This document shows, piece after piece, positions 13,593-17,566 of a DNA stretch of 17,566 nucleotides; within the stretch, counting starts at the first letter, position 1, and every line of letters starts with the position of its first letter. The translations under genes were made by a program, and so were the position numbers. Below the pieces are notes generated by a model. It ran no database searches. It had not been told where the DNA came from and saw only the letters and a program-made list of their open reading frames with translations. The stretch is taken from the NCBI GenBank assembly GCA_045534445.1, contig JAZSJQ010000014.1, positions 1-17,566 of the forward strand, given 5' to 3'. The stretch comes from JAISGQ01 sp045534445 (GTDB lineage: Bacteria > Bacillota > Clostridia > Oscillospirales > Acutalibacteraceae).

Positions 13593-14735
13593 ATGGCAAA
13601 CAGATTTGTTTCAAATCCCATTTCCTATCACGGCAAGGGCGCCATCAGCGAGATTCCCGCAATTATTGCTTCAAAAGGGTTTAAAAAAGCTTTTATTGCA
13701 ACAGATCCGGATCTTATCAGGTTTGGCGTTACAAAAAAGGTTACTGATCTGCTGGACGGAGCAGGCATGGAGTATTATGTTTATTCCGACATCAAGCCCA
13801 ATCCCACCATTGAAAACGTGGTTTCCGGAGTTGAGGCATACAAGCAGTCCGGTGCTGATTATATGATCGCCATAGGTGGCGGCTCCTCCATGGATACAGC
13901 CAAAGCCATTGGTATCATCATCAACAACCCCGAGTTTGCTGATGTTCGCAGTCTTGAGGGCGTTGCACCCACAAAAAACCGCACGGTATTTACTATAGCC
14001 GTGCCCACCACAGCAGGCACTGCTGCTGAGGCAACCATCAACTACGTTATCACCGATGTAGAGCGCAAGCGCAAGTTTGTTTGTGTTGACGTCAATGATA
14101 TTCCCGACATTGCAGTGGTGGATCCCGATATGATGTCCACCATGCCCAAGGGGCTCACTGCCGCTACGGGCATGGATGCGCTGACCCATGCTATTGAGGG
14201 TTATACCACAAAAGGAGCATGGGCTCTGCCTGACTGTCTCAACCTTGAGGCCATTCGAATGATCGCCCGTTCTCTGAGAGGTGCGGTGGAAAACGATTCC
14301 GACGGACGCGAGGGAATGGCGTTGGCTCAGTTTGTGACCGGCATGGCTTTTTCAAACGTAGGATTGGGTATCGCACATTCAGTGGCTCATACACTGGGTG
14401 CGGTGTATGATACTGCTCACGGTGTTGCTTGTGCTATGATGCTTCCCATCGTTATGGAATACAACGCAGAATGCACCGGTGAAAAATACAAAGCTATTGC
14501 CGAGGCAATGGGCGTGGATACAACAGGAATGGACGTTGACACGTACAGAAAAGCGGCAGTTGACGCAGTGCGTCAATTGAGCGTTGATGTGGGCATTCCC
14601 ACAAAACTGGCGGCACTCAAGGAAGAGGATGTTGAGTTTCTTGCGCAGTCTGCTTACGCTGATGCATGCGCTCCCGGCAATCCCAGAGAGGCATCCCTTG
14701 AGGACATCAAAGGGCTTATCCGCAAGCTGATGTAA
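13593..14735 (+). CDS. fucO: Iron-containing alcohol dehydrogenase, FucO / lactaldehyde reductase type
   Basis: A 380-residue NAD(H)-dependent type III alcohol dehydrogenase, closest to lactaldehyde reductase/1,2-propanediol oxidoreductase, which reduces L-lactaldehyde from fucose or rhamnose breakdown. Nucleotide-binding GGGSSMDTAKAI (about 96-107) and the family blocks VRSLEGVAPTKN, PTTAGTAAE and MPKGLTAATGMDALTHAIEGY are present. The iron site is formed by D and H residues in DALTHAIE, IAHSVAHTLGAVYDTAHG and the preceding D of the nucleotide domain. The length equals the family's. The ATG at 13593 follows CAGGAGG; the ORF continues upstream through the promoter but without a ribosome site. 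No other fucose or rhamnose gene is nearby, so a general aldehyde-reducing (fermentative) role is possible. Confidence 0.93.
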   Translation: MANRFVSNPISYHGKGAISEIPAIIASKGFKKAFIATDPDLIRFGVTKKVTDLLDGAGMEYYVYSDIKPNPTIENVVSGVEAYKQSGADYMIAIGGGSSMDTAKAIGIIINNPEFADVRSLEGVAPTKNRTVFTIAVPTTAGTAAEATINYVITDVERKRKFVCVDVNDIPDIAVVDPDMMSTMPKGLTAATGMDALTHAIEGYTTKGAWALPDCLNLEAIRMIARSLRGAVENDSDGREGMALAQFVTGMAFSNVGLGIAHSVAHTLGAVYDTAHGVACAMMLPIVMEYNAECTGEKYKAIAEAMGVDTTGMDVDTYRKAAVDAVRQLSVDVGIPTKLAALKEEDVEFLAQSAYADACAPGNPREASLEDIKGLIRKLM

Positions 14736-14744
14736 CAATAAAAA

Positions 14745-14786
14745 CGGGTGTTTGTCCAAGCAGAGGGTAAACACCCGCCCTTTTTT
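14745..14786 (+). terminator. Terminator/attenuator between fucO and the GH13 gene
   Basis: CGGGTGTTT (14745-14753) and AAACACCCG (14769-14777) pair perfectly around a 15-base loop, followed by CCCTTTTTT. The T run ends directly at the ribosome site of the next gene, 17 bases before its start. No separate promoter for the GH13 gene is evident, so partial termination is likely. Confidence 0.75.
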
Positions 14787-14802
14787 GGAAAGGAAACAAA
14801 AA

Positions 14803-16419
14803 ATGGCTCTCAACGAAAAACAAAAAAGCTTTTTGGACCTTGTGATATACCAGATCTATCCCCGCAGTTTCAAGGACTCCAACGGTGACGGTATCGGGGA
14901 TATCAGGGGTATTATATCAAAACTTGATTATCTCAAGGAACTTGGGGTCAATGCGATCTGGCTCTGTCCCTGCTACAAAAGTCCCAATTATGACAATGGA
15001 TACGATGTGGCGGATTATCGCGACATTATGGATGAGTTTGGCACTTTTGATGATATAAAAGAACTCATCCGCCAAATGCATGACAGGGAAATGAAACTTA
15101 TCATGGATCTTGTACCTAATCACACCTCGTATCAGCACAAGTGGTTTGAGGAATCCCGCAAGTCCCGTGACAATGAGTACAGTGATTATTATTATTGGTT
15201 TGACCGCCCCGTCAATGACTGGCGTGCCTCTTTTGGCGGCAGCGTGTGGGAATACGAGCCCGCCCGTGACCAGTATTACCTTCACTCCTATGCCATCCAG
15301 CAACCCGACCTGAACTGGGATAATCCGCAGGTAGTCAAGGAAATGCAGGACGTGGTGGATTTTTGGGTAGATCTTGGGGTTGCGGGATTTCGTATAGATG
15401 TCATTGACCAGATATCAAAGGATTTTGACGGAGTCGGATATCCGGGAGGCAGAAACTGCTTTGGCCCAAATCTGCACAAATACATAAATCTTCTTTTCGG
15501 CAGAGAAAAGGTAAAAGATATTTTTACGGTGGGCGAATGCTGGGCAAATACCGTAGAAGAGATAAAAAAACACATCGGTGCTGACAGGGGAGAGCTTTCG
15601 ACACTCTTTCAGTTTGACCACCTTGATTGCGGCAGAGACGACAAGTGGACTCGCAACAGGCAGGGGCTGTCCAAACTGCGTGACGTTGTCTCAAAATGGC
15701 AAAAGCTCACTCAGGAAAACGATCTTGTTTACTCACTGTTTACCGACAACCACGACAACAGCCCGTTTGTTTCCCGTGCAGGTGATGATTTGAAAAACAG
15801 ATATATGTCTGCCACCTGTATTGCGGCAATGGTGTATCTGCAAAAAGGGGTTCCGTTTATTTATCAGGGGCAGGAGTTTGGCACGGTTGCTCCGAGATAT
15901 GACAGTATTGATGATTTTGACGATATCGAGAGCATCAATGCTTACAAGGAATTTTTGGAGCAGGGGCTGACTGAACAGCAAGCGGTGGAAAAACTCAATT
16001 TTGGCAGCCGAGACAACTCCCGCCGCCCCATTGCATGGGACAACAGCCAAAATTTTGGTTTTTCTGACACCGAGCCGTGGATAGGGCTTCACAGCAGAGG
16101 AGCGGAAATAAATTTGGAAAAGGACAGACAATGCAAGGATTCTGTGTTTGAGTTTTACAAGCAACTGCTGAAACTCCGTCGTGAAACACCGGCCATCCGA
16201 TACGGTGATTGTGTTGAGCTGTCAAAGAATACCGACCCGTACTGTGTATTTTGCAGAGAGCTTGACGGCAAAAGAATCACGGTTGTCTGCAATTTTGAGC
16301 AGGAATCCCATATTGACGTGTCAAAGTTTGGCACATCTGTTGCACTGTCAAACAATAGGCGCAGCAGAGCAAATGACGGAGCGTTTGCACCATACGAGGT
16401 GGCGGTATTTGAAAAATAG
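14803..16419 (+). CDS. GH13 alpha-glucosidase, oligo-1,6-glucosidase type
   Basis: A 538-residue cytosolic (no signal peptide) glycoside hydrolase family 13 enzyme that probably splits isomaltose-type alpha-1,6 or short alpha-1,4 oligosaccharides. The start IYQIYPRSFKDSNGDGIGDIRGI is the classic family opening. Conserved regions: DLVPNHTS (102-109), GFRIDVID with nucleophile D199, FTVGECW with acid/base E245, and FTDNHDNS with transition-state D318. Valine follows the nucleophile (V200), which in characterised relatives favours alpha-1,6 over alpha-1,4 linkages. C-terminal SRRPIAWD and a beta-sandwich domain follow. The ATG at 14803 is preceded by GGAAAGGAAAC; the earlier ATG at 14752 lies in the hairpin. 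It shares its strand and probably its transcript with fucO. Confidence 0.94.
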   Translation: MALNEKQKSFLDLVIYQIYPRSFKDSNGDGIGDIRGIISKLDYLKELGVNAIWLCPCYKSPNYDNGYDVADYRDIMDEFGTFDDIKELIRQMHDREMKLIMDLVPNHTSYQHKWFEESRKSRDNEYSDYYYWFDRPVNDWRASFGGSVWEYEPARDQYYLHSYAIQQPDLNWDNPQVVKEMQDVVDFWVDLGVAGFRIDVIDQISKDFDGVGYPGGRNCFGPNLHKYINLLFGREKVKDIFTVGECWANTVEEIKKHIGADRGELSTLFQFDHLDCGRDDKWTRNRQGLSKLRDVVSKWQKLTQENDLVYSLFTDNHDNSPFVSRAGDDLKNRYMSATCIAAMVYLQKGVPFIYQGQEFGTVAPRYDSIDDFDDIESINAYKEFLEQGLTEQQAVEKLNFGSRDNSRRPIAWDNSQNFGFSDTEPWIGLHSRGAEINLEKDRQCKDSVFEFYKQLLKLRRETPAIRYGDCVELSKNTDPYCVFCRELDGKRITVVCNFEQESHIDVSKFGTSVALSNNRRSRANDGAFAPYEVAVFEK

Positions 16420-16445
16420 TATACAAAAGACATAATCATCAAAAC

Positions 16446-16463
16446 AAAAAAGAACCGCTCATT
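16446..16463. repeat. Orphan terminator arm: 18-bp direct repeat, copy 1
   Basis: AAAAAAGAACCGCTCATT is identical to 16813-16830, where it is the left arm of a complete terminator. Here the matching right arm is missing and unrelated hairpin DNA (GCGAAACTTC…) follows. The two copies start 367 bp apart and bracket the hairpin element. This fits a target-site duplication or a duplicated, broken terminator. Confidence 0.85.
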
Positions 16464-16490
16464 GCGAAACTTCTCATAAGGAAGTCTCGC
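16464..16490. other. First hairpin of the non-coding element
   Basis: GCGAAACTTC (16464-16473) and GAAGTCTCGC (16481-16490) form a 10-bp stem with one mismatch and a 7-base loop. It directly abuts the first 9-base unit of the array at 16491. Confidence 0.7.
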
Positions 16491-16675
16491 AGTTTTATTC
16501 GCCAAATATATTTGGCGAGTGAGATTGCTTCGCAGTGATATTAGCTAACGCTAGTGATATTGTCCTACGGACAGTTTTATGGGCGAATAAAATAACACTG
16601 AAACCGTAAGGTTTCAATATCACTTTCGCTGTAAGGCGAAAATATCACTGCAAACTTTTAGTTTGCAATATCACT
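16491..16675. repeat. Mirror-symmetric array of 9-bp units and small hairpins
   Basis: Nine-base units alternate with hairpins, with no bases in between. Left-hand units: AGTTTTATT (16491), AGTGAGATT (16518), AGTGATATT (16534), AGTGATATT (16553), AGTTTTATG (16573). Right-hand units are the reverse complement: AATAACACT (16591), then AATATCACT at 16616, 16641 and 16667. Hairpins between them: 16500-16517 (CGCCAAAT arms), 16527-16533, 16543-16552, 16562-16572, 16600-16615 (GAAACC/GGTTTC), 16625-16640 (TTCGC/GCGAA) and 16650-16666 (GCAAACT/AGTTTGC). The apex is TTTTAT-GGGCGA-ATAAAA (16575-16591). Hairpin sequences differ but all are self-complementary. No open frame of note runs through it. I know no named family for it; a MITE-like repeat or structured RNA are both possible. 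Confidence 0.9.
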
Positions 16676-16681
16676 TTACCT

Positions 16682-16717
16682 GCCGAGAAAAATACTCTTT
16701 ATTTTCGGCGAGTATTT
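16682..16717. other. Two overlapping, mutually exclusive hairpins
   Basis: AAATACTC (16690-16697) pairs perfectly with GAGTATTT (16710-16717). Alternatively GCCGAGAAAAAT (16682-16693) pairs, with one bulge, with ATTTTCGGC (16701-16709). The two stems share bases, so only one can form fully at a time, or they form a pseudoknot-like fold. Confidence 0.6.
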
Positions 16718-16744
16718 ACCTTTCTCAAAGTACGTAACCCACTA

Positions 16745-16771
16745 TGACACTTTTACAATCCGAAAGTGTCA
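16745..16771. other. Isolated perfect hairpin at the right end of the element
   Basis: TGACACTTT (16745-16753) and AAAGTGTCA (16763-16771) form a perfect 9-bp stem with a 9-base loop, followed by TTTCTCTTAT. It could act as a weak terminator on the plus strand or be part of the element. From here to 16812 I see only A-rich DNA. Confidence 0.65.
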
Positions 16772-16812
16772 TTTCTCTTATAAAAGGAAAATGCAAACAA
16801 CTTTAAAGCAAG

Positions 16813-16847
16813 AAAAAAGAACCGCTCATTTGAGCGGTTCTTTTTTT
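16813..16847. terminator. Bidirectional terminator after the cohesin-like gene; 18-bp direct repeat, copy 2
   Basis: AAAAAAGAACCGCTCA (16813-16828) and TGAGCGGTTCTTTTTTT (16831-16847) form a perfect stem with A and T runs on both sides. It starts 17 bases after the cohesin-like stop on the minus strand and probably also served the GH13 gene before the element separated them. Confidence 0.93.
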
Positions 16848-16864
16848 ATCAAAGCTGTGTCAGC

Positions 16865-17566
16865 TTATCTGCGGGATCTGATAACAACTGCAGAGCCGGC
16901 AACTGCAACGAGAGCGATGATTGCAAATACGATTGCGTTCATGCCGTTGTCGCCTGTGGGAGCTGCGGAAGTCTCATCTGCAGGAGTGGAGGTCTCATCA
17001 GCGGGAGCGGAGGTGGTTTCATCGCCATCATCCTCTGCCTCAACCATGATGTCGTAGCTGCCGTTGCCGCCAAATGCGGTGAACTCAGCATCCTGACCTG
17101 CAACAGACTCATTTGCGATCCAAGCGCCGATCTTGCCGGTAGCATCCTCTTTTACCTTGAAGGAGAAGGTGAATACTACGTCGCCGTCGTTCTTGGCAAC
17201 CTGCTCGGGATCATCAGCAACGCCGATGGAAGCCTTGATGGTGCCATTCTCGATGGTGGAGCTGGTGAGGTTCTCCCAAGCGGTCTCTTCGCCGCCGGGA
17301 AGAGTGGTAACGCAGTCGAGGGACTTGTCTTTGTTTACTGCGTTGATGTTCTCAAGTTTGTCTGCGTCAAAGTTGAAGTTGAAGTCGATGATAGCAATGC
17401 CGTTCTCAGCAGTGACGTTCTTGAGAGTAACGGTGATATCAACGTTCTCGCCTGCCTTGTAGGTCTCGGGAGCGTCAACAACGAGGTCAAATTTTGCATC
17501 CTCGGTCTTCTCGCCGACAGCTGCAATGATGTCATCCTCGTAGGTGTCAACAACGGGCTCGGAAGT
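16865..17566 (-). CDS. Cohesin-like surface protein, C-terminal part (runs off right edge)
   Basis: The frame is open from the window edge for 233 residues to TAA at 16865. Visible residues about 25-175 look like a cohesin domain: FDLVVDAPETYKAGENVDITVTLKNV, then IAIIDFNFNFDADKLE, and VVFTFSFKVKEDATGKIGAW, which is the usual beta-strand pattern. An acidic linker rich in Thr, Pro, Ala, Asp and Glu (about 176-203, with repeats of PADET) leads to APTGDN, a hydrophobic helix (about 209-229) and the tail RSRR. This is a C-terminal membrane or sortase-like anchor; PTGD is not canonical LPxTG. If it is a true cohesin it would display dockerin-bearing enzymes on the cell surface. The N-terminus, signal peptide and any further domains lie outside the window. 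A cohesin-like fold in another adhesin is the alternative. Confidence 0.82.
   Translation of the reverse strand, partial: TSEPVVDTYEDDIIAAVGEKTEDAKFDLVVDAPETYKAGENVDITVTLKNVTAENGIAIIDFNFNFDADKLENINAVNKDKSLDCVTTLPGGEETAWENLTSSTIENGTIKASIGVADDPEQVAKNDGDVVFTFSFKVKEDATGKIGAWIANESVAGQDAEFTAFGGNGSYDIMVEAEDDGDETTSAPADETSTPADETSAAPTGDNGMNAIVFAIIALVAVAGSAVVIRSRR

Noticed and set aside
13593..16419. Horizontal transfer of the fucO-GH13 pair
   Set aside because: Codon choice looked slightly different by eye, but without a computed codon or base-composition comparison and with no mobility genes nearby, this cannot be supported.
16491..16675. CRISPR array
   Set aside because: Repeats are only 9 bp and flip orientation halfway, the spacers are short and self-complementary, and no cas gene is present.
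16791..17057. Plus-strand open frame (88 codons) over the terminator and cohesin-like gene end
   Set aside because: It starts in A-rich DNA, runs through a terminator and is antisense to the clear linker and anchor codons.

Overview
The window looks like chromosome of a Gram-positive Clostridia-type bacterium, most likely Oscillospiraceae/Ruminococcus-like. This is an inference from gene content: strong GGAGG-type ribosome binding sites, sigma-A promoters, a surface protein that resembles a cohesin with an acidic Thr/Pro/Ala linker, a Thr-rich secreted NlpC/P60-SH3 protein, and a PhoP-like TTAACA box array. No phage, plasmid, transposase or CRISPR gene was found. Most of the window is ordinary housekeeping and nutrient-response DNA. 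The exception is a dense non-coding hairpin element near the right end.

Layout. (1) 1-2363, minus strand: a glycolytic operon pgk-tpiA-gpmI (gpmI runs off the left edge) behind a good promoter. (2) 2421-2889, minus: a small unrecognised single-pass membrane protein with its own promoter and terminator. (3) 3021-7466, minus: a phosphate-response cluster transcribed in the order response regulator, Na+/phosphate cotransporter fused to a PhoU domain, PhoR-like histidine kinase, DUF5662 protein. Three TTTAACA boxes in 11-bp phase lie directly before the transporter. (4) 7613-9765, plus: a secreted 690-residue NlpC/P60 protein with a cell-wall-binding repeat, five SH3b domains and a 9-bp tandem repeat encoding 19 consecutive Thr. 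(5) 9805-10997, plus: a short DtxR-type metal repressor followed by a TrmB-like tRNA methyltransferase with an altered catalytic motif. (6) 11003-13224: a MATE exporter and a manganese-catalase-like protein, divergently transcribed around an 18-bp palindrome. (7) 13266-13436: tRNA-Leu(TAA) with promoter and terminator. (8) 13516-16419, plus: a FucO-type iron alcohol dehydrogenase and a GH13 oligo-1,6-glucosidase-like enzyme, separated by an attenuator-like hairpin. (9) 16420-16864: a gene-free stretch holding the hairpin array. (10) 16865-17566, minus: the C-terminal part of a cohesin-like, C-terminally anchored surface protein.

How it fits together. The phosphate cluster appears self-contained: the regulator probably acts on the boxes before the transporter gene, and the transporter's PhoU domain may report transport status to a kinase with almost no external domain. 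The DtxR-like repressor and the Mn-catalase-like protein suggest metal and redox handling, but no matching operator was shown to link them. The carbohydrate genes (fucO, GH13, glycolysis, cohesin) fit a saccharolytic gut or rumen anaerobe.

The most unusual object is at 16491-16675. There, 9-bp units (AGTGATATT on the left, the reverse complement AATATCACT on the right) abut small perfect hairpins with no spacer. The array is mirror-symmetric, so a single strand could fold into a chain of stacked four-way junctions. It lies between two 18-bp direct repeats, one of which is an intact terminator arm and the other an orphan arm, as expected if a roughly 350-bp element had inserted into the terminator.
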